In this document: positions 49,323 through 58,043 of the stretch, piece by piece
Layout of the letters: each line of letters begins with the position of its first letter
How positions within the stretch are numbered: the stretch's first letter is position 1
Assembly (NCBI GenBank): GCA_016868455.1
Contig: VGGV01000002.1
Location: forward strand, 1-64,000
Direction of reading: 5' to 3'
DNA length: 64,000 nt
Origin: Bacteroidota bacterium
GTDB lineage: Bacteria > Bacteroidota > Bacteroidia > Chitinophagales > Chitinophagaceae
The notes under the pieces: model-generated
Database searches by the model: none
What the model was told of the DNA's origin: nothing
Seen by the model: only the letters and a program-made list of their open reading frames with translations
Translations under genes and position numbers: made by a program

Positions 49323-50354
49323 TCAGATCGCCGAAGTAAACTGCTTCAGAAACCGCACATCGTTTTCACTGAACAGGCGGATATCATTGATGCCGTATTT
49401 AAGCATAGCGGGTCTTTCAATACCCATTCCAAAGGCAAAGCCTGTATACTTATTGGGGTCAATACCACAGTTGGATAATACATTCGGGTGCACCATGCCA
49501 CAACCCAGTATCTCCACCCAGCCTGTTTTCTTGCATACACTGCAGCCTTCGCCTCCGCAGATGAAGCAGCTAACGTCCATCTCGGCGCTGGGCTCGGTAA
49601 ACGGGAAATAAGAAGGCCGGAAACGGACTTTTACATCTTTGCCATACATCTCCTTTACAAAAAAGTAAAGCGTTTGCTTCAGGTCGGCAAAAGAAACATT
49701 CTCGTCAATGTACAATCCCTCCACCTGGTGAAAAAAGCAATGGCTGCGGGCACTTACGGTTTCATTGCGGTAGACACGGCCGGGATAAATTCCCCGGATG
49801 GGCAGCACTCCTTTCTCCATTTCTCTTATCTGCACATTGCTGGTATGGGTGCGCAGCAGAAAATCCGGGTTTTGCTGAATATAAAAAGTGTCCTGCATAT
49901 CCCTGGCAGGATGGTGTTCAGGTAAATTAAGGGCGCCGAAGTTGTGCCAGTCGTCTTCAATCTCCGGCCCTTCGGCCACGGCAAAACCAAGCCGCTGGAA
50001 AATAGAAACGATCCTGTTGCGCATCAGGGTTACCGGGTGGCGGGAGCCCAGCGGGATATCATCGCCCGGTAAGGTCAGGTCTATCTGGGTGCTGGTATCT
50101 GGTTGATGGTTTATTGTCGTCTCTTTCAGCTGAGCATATTTATTTTCAGCAAAGAGTTTGAATTCGTTCAGCAGCTGCCCGGCTTCTTTTTTCTTATCAG
50201 CGGCCACATTTTTCATTGCACCCATTATCTCTTTCACAATGCCCCTTGTGCCCAGCCATTTTATGCGGAATTCTTCCACAGCTTTTGCATCTAAGGCGGT
50301 AAAAGCAGCTATTTCATTTCTGTATCCTTCAATCTTCTTCAGCAAATTTTCCAT
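49323..50354 (-). CDS. pheS: Phenylalanyl-tRNA synthetase alpha subunit
   Basis: A 343-residue class II synthetase subunit. The N-terminal coiled coil (residues 1-90) is followed by HPVTLMRNRIVSIFQRLGFA, TSNVQIREMEKGVLP, and the motif 2/3 segments FFHQVEGLYIDENVSF and FAFGMGIERPAMLKYGI. It carries an extra Cys cluster (CFICGGEGCSVCKKTGWVE) typical of one bacterial subgroup. ATG 50354 is preferred because a promoter box ends four bases upstream. pheT is elsewhere. Confidence 0.95.
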   Translation of the reverse strand: MENLLKKIEGYRNEIAAFTALDAKAVEEFRIKWLGTRGIVKEIMGAMKNVAADKKKEAGQLLNEFKLFAENKYAQLKETTINHQPDTSTQIDLTLPGDDIPLGSRHPVTLMRNRIVSIFQRLGFAVAEGPEIEDDWHNFGALNLPEHHPARDMQDTFYIQQNPDFLLRTHTSNVQIREMEKGVLPIRGIYPGRVYRNETVSARSHCFFHQVEGLYIDENVSFADLKQTLYFFVKEMYGKDVKVRFRPSYFPFTEPSAEMDVSCFICGGEGCSVCKKTGWVEILGCGMVHPNVLSNCGIDPNKYTGFAFGMGIERPAMLKYGINDIRLFSENDVRFLKQFTSAI

Positions 50355-50358
50355 CCGG

Positions 50359-50366
50359 CAAAGATA
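50359..50366 (-). promoter_or_regulatory. Bacteroidota -7 box TATCTTTG for pheS
   Basis: On the minus strand TATCTTTG is followed by CCGG and then the pheS ATG, implying a leaderless start. Confidence 0.55.
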
Positions 50367-50477
50367 AGAACCATGATTTACCGGGTTAAAAGGGATTTTC
50401 AGGAACCAGACAGGTTTCCTTGTTTTCATGGATTCCTTTCCATTCTTGTTAATCAGGGTTCTGCTTATCTTCGTCTC

Positions 50478-51614
50478 ATGTCAGACCATCTCAATATTTC
50501 CGACTTTCTTGATCCCATTGACCTGCATGAAGTATCACATGACGAGAGCTACAAAGAAGGGCAATTGGGTAAAGCGATTTCCATTTACAGCGGAGAATTT
50601 CCAGACCTGGATGCGGCACAGATAGTGATTATTGGCTGCGGCGAACAGCGGGGCAGCGGGCTGATAAATGGCCACAGCGAGGCGCCGGACATCATCCGCC
50701 GTCATTTTTATAATTTGTACTACTGGCACCAGGAGATTAAAATAGCAGATGCCGGTAATATCAAAGCCGGTTCTTTATATACCGATTCCTATGCTGCTTT
50801 AAAGACGGTGGTGCAGGAGTTGATCGGTGATGGTAAAACAGTAATCATCCTCGGCGGCTCACATGACCTCACCCTATCACAATACTACGCCTACGCAGAA
50901 AATAAAAAACTGATTGAGGCCAGTTGTGTGGATGCCCTGATTGACCTGAATCTTGAATCACCCTTCCGGCATGAGAATTTCCTGATGGAAATGCTGACCG
51001 GAGAACCCAACTATATCCGCCACTACAACCATATCGGTTTCCAGAGCTACTATGTGCACCCCCGGATGCTGGAAACGCTGGACAAACTCCATTTTGACTG
51101 CTACCGGGTGGGCAGCGTAAAGGAAAATATTGACGAGATGGAACCGGTGATCCGCAACAGCAATATGCTGAGTTTTGATATGACGGCCATCGCCTATGCC
51201 TATGCACCCGCCACCACGGCCTCACCCAATGGTTTTAACGGCGAAGAGGCCTGTGTGCTGATGCGCTATGCCGGCATGAGCCCCAACATCAATAGCATCG
51301 GCATTTATGGTTATGATGTGCAGCATGACAAGGATGAACTGACGGCCAAACAGATTTCTCATATGCTCTGGTATGTGCTGGATGGCCGCAGCCGGGGCAG
51401 GAGGGAGGCACAACTGGATGAAAAAGATTCCTTCAACGAATATCACACCGCTTTTGCAGAAGTGGAAACGGTATTTATACAAAGCAAAAAAACAGGCCGC
51501 TGGTGGATGCAGCTGCCCGATAAAAAATTCATCGCCTGCAGTTACAAGGATTACCTGCTTGCCAGCAGTAATGAGATACCGGAACGTTGGCTGAGGGCGC
51601 AGGAGAGGGGCTGA
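50478..51614 (+). CDS. Arginase/formimidoylglutamase-family protein with altered metal site
   Basis: A 378-residue ureohydrolase fold protein from ATG 50478. The first metal motif is intact (LGGSHDLTLSQYYAY), but the second reads DALIDLNLE where catalytic members have DAHxD, and the third reads SFDMTAIAYAYAPATTA where SFDxD is usual. So several of the manganese ligands are missing and hydrolase activity is doubtful. Similar proteins in Bacteroidota are routinely annotated as formimidoylglutamase. A weaker promoter-like TATCTTCG ends six bases before the ATG. Confidence 0.82.
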   Translation: MSDHLNISDFLDPIDLHEVSHDESYKEGQLGKAISIYSGEFPDLDAAQIVIIGCGEQRGSGLINGHSEAPDIIRRHFYNLYYWHQEIKIADAGNIKAGSLYTDSYAALKTVVQELIGDGKTVIILGGSHDLTLSQYYAYAENKKLIEASCVDALIDLNLESPFRHENFLMEMLTGEPNYIRHYNHIGFQSYYVHPRMLETLDKLHFDCYRVGSVKENIDEMEPVIRNSNMLSFDMTAIAYAYAPATTASPNGFNGEEACVLMRYAGMSPNINSIGIYGYDVQHDKDELTAKQISHMLWYVLDGRSRGRREAQLDEKDSFNEYHTAFAEVETVFIQSKKTGRWWMQLPDKKFIACSYKDYLLASSNEIPERWLRAQERG

Positions 51615-51648
51615 GCCGGGAGTCATTAGTCATTAGCCAGGAGTCTTC
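51614..51648. repeat. Heptamer array starting at the arginase-like gene stop
   Basis: Five 7-base units from 51614 (AGCCGGG, AGTCATT, AGTCATT, AGCCAGG, AGTCTTC) with the AGYC core, as in selU arm 1 (6023-6050). A C/G palindrome (51651-51666) follows at once. Confidence 0.7.
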
Positions 51649-51713
51649 GTCCCCTCCGGGGGGCGGCAGAGTTTTGCAATAAAGAAATTTCCGGTGGGTG
51701 GGGGTTAGGAAAC

Positions 51714-51787
51714 GCTCAATAATCAATTTTCAATGTTCAATTTTCGGTACAATAAATCGTACTTCATACTTCTGACCTCATACCTCA
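51714..51787 (+). repeat. Two heptamer arrays at and after the dacB start codon
   Basis: Units NNTCAAT four times at 51714-51741 (GCTCAAT, AATCAAT, TTTCAAT, GTTCAAT); the ATG at 51733 lies inside. A second array occupies 51760-51787 (TACTTCA, TACTTCT, GACCTCA, TACCTCA) and encodes the core of the signal peptide. The second matches the reverse complement of the selU array at 5624. Confidence 0.8.
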
Positions 51788-53106
51788 TCCATTCATCCTG
51801 CTCCATTCAAAAACAAATAGCCCGATCTGCCAAAGAAGAGGTATTAAGCAATAAAGCCTTCCAAACCGCCCATGTCGGCATCAGCATTTTTGAACCTGCC
51901 GAAAACAAATACCTCTACAACTACCAGGGCGATAAATATTTTGTACCTGCCAGCAATACCAAGCTGCCTACCTGCTATGCAGCGATGAAATATTTGGGGG
52001 ATAGTTTAGTGGGGTTGTATCTGGTTGATTTTAAATACAAAGATATTGGGGCCAAAAATTGGAAAGACAGCATATGGTTGATTCAACCGGCGGGAGACCC
52101 AACTTTTCTTCATCCGGATTTTAAAAATCAACCTGTTTATGAACTTTTAAAATCATTGAACCGGCCGATTTCATTGGTTGCGCCAAATTGGTTTGAACAA
52201 GGGTTAGGCTCTGGATGGGCATGGGGCGATTACCAGGAAAATTATATGGCTGAACGAAGCGCAATGCCGATATATGGTAATGTGGCGAGGTTTCGGTTGA
52301 ATAAAGATGTTTTTACTGCAACGCCAAAATATTTCTTATACCAGGATGATTCAATATTAGCAGACTATATTAACGATAGATTGCCAAAAACTGATTTTAC
52401 AATCCGAAGAGAATTGAACAAGAACAATTTTTATTTCACTGAGTCAAGGCAGAAATTTCAAAGTGTGGAAATACCTTTTGTGCCAACCGACAGTATAGTA
52501 GAAAGATTATTAAGTGATACCATTGGGAAAAAAATATCATTCGGAAAAATTTTTGATGCCAATTTTGCAAAAGGTGGTCACAATGCAATCCACTCCCAAC
52601 CCACCGACTCCCTCCTCAAACCCATGATGCACCGAAGCGATAATTTTTTTGCGGAGCAATCATTATTAATGGTGAGCAATGAAATGCTGGGGGTGATGAA
52701 CGATGAAAAGATTATTGACACATTGCTCAAAACAGATTTCAAAGACCTGCCGCAAAAGCCAAGATGGGCAGATGGGAGCGGCCTCAGCCGGTATAATTTA
52801 TTTACCCCGCAGGATTTTGTTGCCATTCTCAATAAAATGAAAAATGAGTTTGGTATGGAACGCATCAAGGTCATTTTCCCCACCGGCGGCGAAGGAACTA
52901 TCAGCAGTTACTACAAAGCCGACAGTGGATATATTTATGGCAAAACAGGAACTCTATCCGGTGTTGTTGCCTTCAGTGGTTATTTCTATACAAAAAAAGG
53001 TAAACTATTAATTTTCTCTACGCTGGTTAATAATCATCAGGGTTCAACAACTGATATAAGGCGGGCAGTTGAAAGATTCCTGCAAGGAGTTCGTTCCAAG
53101 TTCTAG
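51733..53106 (+). CDS. dacB: D-alanyl-D-alanine carboxypeptidase/endopeptidase (PBP4, S13 family)
   Basis: A 457-residue low-molecular-weight penicillin-binding protein that trims or cleaves peptidoglycan peptides. The three active-site motifs are visible: PASNTKLPT (SxxK, about residue 74), MMHRSDNFFAEQ (SxN) and IYGKTGTLSG (KTG). The N-terminal signal (YFILLTSYLIHSSC) ends in a possible lipobox Cys and is encoded by heptamer arrays, so the original start may have been altered. A C/G palindrome separates it from converging mutL. Confidence 0.92.
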   Translation: MFNFRYNKSYFILLTSYLIHSSCSIQKQIARSAKEEVLSNKAFQTAHVGISIFEPAENKYLYNYQGDKYFVPASNTKLPTCYAAMKYLGDSLVGLYLVDFKYKDIGAKNWKDSIWLIQPAGDPTFLHPDFKNQPVYELLKSLNRPISLVAPNWFEQGLGSGWAWGDYQENYMAERSAMPIYGNVARFRLNKDVFTATPKYFLYQDDSILADYINDRLPKTDFTIRRELNKNNFYFTESRQKFQSVEIPFVPTDSIVERLLSDTIGKKISFGKIFDANFAKGGHNAIHSQPTDSLLKPMMHRSDNFFAEQSLLMVSNEMLGVMNDEKIIDTLLKTDFKDLPQKPRWADGSGLSRYNLFTPQDFVAILNKMKNEFGMERIKVIFPTGGEGTISSYYKADSGYIYGKTGTLSGVVAFSGYFYTKKGKLLIFSTLVNNHQGSTTDIRRAVERFLQGVRSKF

Positions 53107-53112
53107 GAGTCT

Positions 53113-53146
53113 AAAGCCCCTCTTTCGGAGGGGTTTGGGGAGGCCC
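53113..53146. terminator. C/G palindrome between dacB and mutL, probable terminator
   Basis: AGCCCCTC-TTTC-GGAGGGGTTT, followed by GGGGAGGCCC. It fits both the C/G repeat family and a bidirectional terminator between converging genes, and it touches the mutL stop. Confidence 0.5.
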
Positions 53147-54990
53147 TACTTCCCAAACATCTTCTCCAACTGTTCTTGCTTAAATTCTAAAAAAGTAGGA
53201 TTACCATCCGGTGAAACGTTCGGCTGCTCGCAGGCAAAAAGATCATTCACCAGTTGGTGCATCTCCTTGTCAGTAAGTTTCACCCCGGTTTTGATGGATT
53301 GCTGTCTTGCGAGCGAACGAACCAGCTTTTCTCTTTTAGAGAATTTTACTTCCGGGCTAAAATGCTTGTACTGCTCCAATAAAATATCAATGATGTGTTT
53401 TTCATTACCCGCTTCCACATCGGCCGGTGTTCCCTGAATGACAAATGTGTTTTTCCCAAATGGTTCAATTGAATAACCAAGTAATTGCAAGTCGGATAAG
53501 ATTTCTTCCAATATCGCTGCATCTGCAGGAGCTAATTCCAATGTAGCAGGAAACATACTGCGCTGAGTTGCCACTGGTTTGTCCTTGCTGGCTGCGCTCA
53601 GCCGTTCGTACAACACTCTTTCATGCGCCGCCTGCTGGTGAATGAGGAGGAAGCCGTTGACAAACGGAATGATGATATAAGTGTTTAATAATTGGCTAAG
53701 CTCTGAATCCGCCGTGAGTGGTGAGTGGTGAGTGGTGAGTAGCGTCTCTGATTTTTGTATTGACTCCTGACTCCCGGCCTGCCTGCCGGTAGGCAAGGCT
53801 TCTGACTCCGAACTCTCGTAAAAATCTCTCCAATGCTTCAGCTCACTCTTCTCAATAAAATGCGCCTGATGTTTTTGAGTAAAGCCTTTGAAGATAGAAG
53901 AGGATATGGCTGCTTCCTGTTTTTTCTCTGTAAAAGGCTGCTGAATGGCAGGTAACTGTTGAATGGTTGCATCGAGGTCAAAATCGAGGGTAGGAGTGAC
54001 GCTGAACTGAGCCAGTGCATGTCTCACCGCCGCCTGTACAAATGCATAAACGATCTTTTCGTCTTCAAATTTGATCTCCTGTTTTGTCGGGTGCACATTA
54101 ACATCTACCAGCGTGGGATTAAGGTCAATAAACAGAACATACATGGGGAAACTGTCCGGAGGGATCATTTCCTGGTAGGCGCTCATCACTGCATGGTTCA
54201 GGTAAGGACTTTTTATAAACCGGTTGTTGACAAAGAAGTATTGGTCACCCCTTGTCTTTTTTGCAGCTTCGGGCTTGCCCGCAAATCCATAAATGTTCAT
54301 GTAATCGGTTTCTTCCTTTACCGTTACCAGTCTGGCATTGTAATTATTGCCCAGCAGTTGTACAATGCGTTGCTTCAGGCTGCCTGCTTCCAGGTGAAAT
54401 AACTGCTGGTTATTAGCCGTAAGGGAAAACTGAATGGCCGGAAATGAGAGTGCCACCCTGGTAAACTCATCCACGATCTGCCGCATTTCAGCCGCATTGC
54501 TTTTTAAAAAATTCCGGCGGGCCGGCACATTGAAAAATAAATTCTTCATTGCTATGCTGGTACCATTTGGCGCTGCCACCGGTTCCTGCTTCTTCACCAC
54601 ACTGTTCTCTACTTCAATGTAAGTGCCTGTTTCATCTTCGGCTCTTTTCGTTTTCAGTTCTACCTGTGCCACTGCTGCAATGGAAGCCAGTGCTTCGCCC
54701 CGGAAACCCATGGTGCGGATATGAAACAGGTCTTCGATAGTGGCAATCTTGGATGTGGCATGCCGTTCGAAACTCATCCGGGCATCCGTTTCACTCATAC
54801 CGGTGCCATTATCCACTACCTGTATCAGCGATTTGCCTGCATCTGTGATAATGAGTTTAATATCCGTGGCGCCGGCATCCACTGCATTTTCCATCAATTC
54901 CTTCACAGCGCTGGCCGGCCGCTGAATTACCTCGCCGGCCGCTATCTGGTTGGCAATATTATCGGGGAGTAACGTAATCTTATCCGGCAC
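53146..54990 (-). CDS. mutL: DNA mismatch repair protein MutL
   Basis: A 614-residue protein. The N-terminal GHKL ATPase has ELMENAVDAGATDIKLIITD, VVDNGTGMSE and MGFRGEALASIAA. The middle transducer domain follows, and the C-terminal dimerisation domain starts about residue 430. The nuclease-type motif there reads IHQQAAHERVLYE, not DQHAxxExxxxE, so metal-dependent nicking is uncertain. The linker (about residues 390-425) contains PTGRQAG and TTHHSPLTADSE, encoded by a GC palindrome and heptamer arrays. The start is GTG 54990 (PDKITLLPDNIANQIAAGEV). Confidence 0.95.
   Translation of the reverse strand: MPDKITLLPDNIANQIAAGEVIQRPASAVKELMENAVDAGATDIKLIITDAGKSLIQVVDNGTGMSETDARMSFERHATSKIATIEDLFHIRTMGFRGEALASIAAVAQVELKTKRAEDETGTYIEVENSVVKKQEPVAAPNGTSIAMKNLFFNVPARRNFLKSNAAEMRQIVDEFTRVALSFPAIQFSLTANNQQLFHLEAGSLKQRIVQLLGNNYNARLVTVKEETDYMNIYGFAGKPEAAKKTRGDQYFFVNNRFIKSPYLNHAVMSAYQEMIPPDSFPMYVLFIDLNPTLVDVNVHPTKQEIKFEDEKIVYAFVQAAVRHALAQFSVTPTLDFDLDATIQQLPAIQQPFTEKKQEAAISSSIFKGFTQKHQAHFIEKSELKHWRDFYESSESEALPTGRQAGSQESIQKSETLLTTHHSPLTADSELSQLLNTYIIIPFVNGFLLIHQQAAHERVLYERLSAASKDKPVATQRSMFPATLELAPADAAILEEILSDLQLLGYSIEPFGKNTFVIQGTPADVEAGNEKHIIDILLEQYKHFSPEVKFSKREKLVRSLARQQSIKTGVKLTDKEMHQLVNDLFACEQPNVSPDGNPTFLEFKQEQLEKMFGK
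53714..53815. repeat. Heptamer arrays and GC palindrome in the mutL linker
   Basis: GTGAGTG three times plus GTGAGTA (53714-53741), then TGACTCC twice (53761-53774), then the palindrome CCTGCCTGCCGGTAGGCAAG (53778-53797) and further TCTGACTC-like units to 53815. Everything is translated within the flexible MutL linker. Confidence 0.8.
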
Positions 54991-55103
54991 AAAATCGTAT
55001 TAGCCGCCAAAAATAACCATTTCATTTTTAAGCAACTTTCAGCAATTTCTTTGCATTAAAAAAGGTAATTTTAGTATTCATTTCATTAATCAATCACCTT
55101 GCC

Positions 55104-58043
55104 ATGAAACTGTTCAAGCCGGCTCTGATCATTGGCCTTTTATTACCAAATATTCTTATTGCACAATACAAAAGCGGTCTTGCCAGAGAGCAGTGGGTGG
55201 ACAGTGTATTCAACTCACTCAGCGATGATGAGAGAATCGCCCAGCTGATGGTCATCCGGGCACATTCCAACCTTGGAGCCGATCATGTAGAGAAGGTGAC
55301 AAAGGACATCAAAAAATATAATGTGGGTGCCTTGTGTTTCTTTCAGGGCGGGCCGGTTCGGCAGGCCAATCTCACCAACTTTTATCAAAGTATTGCCAAA
55401 ACGCCGCTGATGGTTACGATTGATGGTGAATGGGGGCTGGGCATGCGGCTTGACAGCGTTGCCAGGTTTCCCTACCAGCTTACTATTGGCGCCATCAGTG
55501 AAGAACGCCTTGTGTACCAAATGGGTTTGGCAGTAGGGGAACAATGCAGGCGGATTGGAGTGCATGTAAATTATGCGCCGGTGGTTGACATCAACAACAA
55601 CCCCAACAATCCGGTGATCGGCTACCGTTCTTTTGGTGAAGACAGGGAAAAAGTTTCAAAATATGGAATTGCTTACATGACGGGAATGCAGGATGCGGGC
55701 ATCATGGCCTGCGCAAAACATTTTCCCGGGCACGGCGATGTGGATGTGGATTCACATTATGATCTTCCTGTAATCAAAAAAAGTATTGACCAACTTGATT
55801 CAATGGAGCTGGTACCATTTAAAGCAGTGTTTGATGCAGGTATTGGCAGTGTGATGATTGCGCATCTTTCCATTCCGGCTATTGACAATACCGCTAACAG
55901 GGCTACTTCGATTTCAAAAAACAACGTAACTGATTTACTACGGAACAAAATGGGCTACCAGGGCCTCACTTTTACAGATGCGCTGGAGATGAAAGGAGTG
56001 GCCAAATATTTCCCGGATGGTGTGATATCTGTTGAAGCGCTGATTGCCGGCAACGATATGCTTTGCCTTCCTGCCAGTGTGCCGGAATCAATTGAAGCCA
56101 TTAAACAAGCCATTGCAGATAAAAAACTGGGCTGGGATGATCTTTATACCAAGACAAAAAAAGTGCTGGCATCCAAGTTTGACCTGGGAATGAACAAGAC
56201 CCAGTGGGTTGATACCAACAACCTGCTTGCCGACCTGAATGCTAAAACAGATGCCATCCGATATGAAGTAGCGCAGCACAGCATGACCTTGCTCAACCAG
56301 GCCAGTTTGACGGCATCAAGAAATGATTATGCCGTGGTGCCGCTCACTTCTTCGGGGAACTATACCGGTGCGAAAGGTAAACCGGGGAAGGTGGCCTATG
56401 TGGGCATCGGCACATCAGAGCTGAATGATTTTGGAAAAAGATTGCAGCAGGATTTTGGCGCAGATGTGTTTACCTTTTCTTACAAAGACGGACAGGATAA
56501 GGCGGATGAGATTTTAAAGGCCGTGCCAAAAGACGGAAAGTATGATGCTATCATAGTAGGTATTCACAACTATTCACTTCGACCGGCTGATAATTTTGGC
56601 ATCAGCCCGGCTGCTATCAACCTGTATAGGCAACTTAATTTTATCAGGACCATTACCCTGACATTCGGAAACGTTTTGGCAACAAAGAATTTTTGCGATG
56701 CCTGGACCCTGCTGGCCTGTTACCAGGATGATATCATCACACAACAGGCTGCGGCAGATTACCTTTCTGGCAAATTCGAACTGCAGGGCAGGCTGCCGGT
56801 TTCTGTGTGCCGGTTTAAATTCGGCGATGGAATTGTGAAAGACGAAAAAGACCCAGCCTGGCACCGCCCGGAACAACTGGCACAGGTGGATTCTATTGTG
56901 AACGATGCGGTGGTGCAAAAGGTTTTTCCCGGTTCAGTGGTGCTGGCGGTGCATGAAGGAGAGATTGTTTATCATAAAGCTTTTGGCAATTATAAATACG
57001 AACCTTCTCAGCCGGTAAGTCTGGAAAGCATTTTTGACCTCGCCTCTGTTACCAAAATTTCAGCCACTACCGTTTCAGTTATGAAGCTTTATGAACAGGG
57101 AAGGCTTGATTTTAAAAAAAAGCTTGGCGATTTCCTTCCAATTGTAAAAGGTACTAATAAAGAAAATTTAAGGATAGATGATATACTGCTGCACCAGGCA
57201 GGGCTGGTACCCTTTATTCCTTTTTATAAAGAAACAATTGATTCTGTTACAGGCGAACCCAAGGCGGTTATTTACAGAAGTAAACCCGAACCTGGTTTTA
57301 CCGTAAGGGTGGCCGAAGGAATTTATATGCGGGATGACTGGGGAGATACCCTGTTTGCCCGTATACTCATAAGCCCGCTGGGACCACAGGGCAAATATGT
57401 GTACAGCGATAATGATTTTATTTTTCTCGGCAAAGTTGTGGAAGAGATAACGGGAATGAAACTGGATGAGTATGTGCAGAAAACATTTTACCGCCCTATT
57501 GGAATGATAAGTACCGGCTATAAACCAAGAGAACGGTTTGCAGCAAATAAGATGGTTCCTACCGAAACGGAAAAACATTTTCGCCGGCAAACCACGCAGG
57601 GAGATGTGCATGATGAAGGCGCTTCTATGTTTGGCGGAGTGGCAGGCCATGCGGGGTTATTTTCCAATGCTTATGACCTTGCCATGCTTTACCAGATGTT
57701 ATTGAATGGAGGCACATTTAATAGCGAAAGATACCTGAAGAAAGAAACCATTGATTTGTTTACATCTTATCACAGCAAAAACAGCCGCCGGGGATATGGG
57801 TTTGATAAACCGGAGAAAAATAATGCCACCCGCAAAGAAACCTATCCCTCATCCCTGATATCACCGCTGGCATTTGGCCATACCGGCTTTACCGGCACCT
57901 GTGTATGGGTAGATCCGAAATATAACATTGTATATGTATTTCTTTCAAACCGTGTGTATCCCACCCGGGATAACAATAAGCTTGGCCAGTTGCTGATACG
58001 GGGAAAAATACAGGATGCGATTTACAGGGCGTTGGGGATCTAA
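55104..58043 (+). CDS. Glycoside hydrolase family 3 (NagZ-like) fused to a beta-lactamase-type serine hydrolase
   Basis: A 979-residue exported protein. Residues about 30-380 are a GH3 barrel with the NagZ-type loop ACAKHFPGHGDVDVDSHYDL, implying N-acetylglucosaminidase activity in cell-wall recycling; about 390-590 form the second GH3 domain. From about 600 a class C beta-lactamase-like domain follows with SVTK (DLASVTKISATT), YSD (YVYSDNDFIFLG) and a C-terminal HTG (FGHTGFTGTC). This fusion is known in Bacteroidota. Peptidoglycan sugar and peptide processing in one protein is inferred. The stop abuts that of ricT. Confidence 0.93.
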   Translation: MKLFKPALIIGLLLPNILIAQYKSGLAREQWVDSVFNSLSDDERIAQLMVIRAHSNLGADHVEKVTKDIKKYNVGALCFFQGGPVRQANLTNFYQSIAKTPLMVTIDGEWGLGMRLDSVARFPYQLTIGAISEERLVYQMGLAVGEQCRRIGVHVNYAPVVDINNNPNNPVIGYRSFGEDREKVSKYGIAYMTGMQDAGIMACAKHFPGHGDVDVDSHYDLPVIKKSIDQLDSMELVPFKAVFDAGIGSVMIAHLSIPAIDNTANRATSISKNNVTDLLRNKMGYQGLTFTDALEMKGVAKYFPDGVISVEALIAGNDMLCLPASVPESIEAIKQAIADKKLGWDDLYTKTKKVLASKFDLGMNKTQWVDTNNLLADLNAKTDAIRYEVAQHSMTLLNQASLTASRNDYAVVPLTSSGNYTGAKGKPGKVAYVGIGTSELNDFGKRLQQDFGADVFTFSYKDGQDKADEILKAVPKDGKYDAIIVGIHNYSLRPADNFGISPAAINLYRQLNFIRTITLTFGNVLATKNFCDAWTLLACYQDDIITQQAAADYLSGKFELQGRLPVSVCRFKFGDGIVKDEKDPAWHRPEQLAQVDSIVNDAVVQKVFPGSVVLAVHEGEIVYHKAFGNYKYEPSQPVSLESIFDLASVTKISATTVSVMKLYEQGRLDFKKKLGDFLPIVKGTNKENLRIDDILLHQAGLVPFIPFYKETIDSVTGEPKAVIYRSKPEPGFTVRVAEGIYMRDDWGDTLFARILISPLGPQGKYVYSDNDFIFLGKVVEEITGMKLDEYVQKTFYRPIGMISTGYKPRERFAANKMVPTETEKHFRRQTTQGDVHDEGASMFGGVAGHAGLFSNAYDLAMLYQMLLNGGTFNSERYLKKETIDLFTSYHSKNSRRGYGFDKPEKNNATRKETYPSSLISPLAFGHTGFTGTCVWVDPKYNIVYVFLSNRVYPTRDNNKLGQLLIRGKIQDAIYRALGI

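Noticed and set aside
55104-58043. GH3 plus beta-lactamase fusion as a novel fusion
   Set aside because: The combination is a known architecture in Bacteroidota, so it is annotated but not reported as new.
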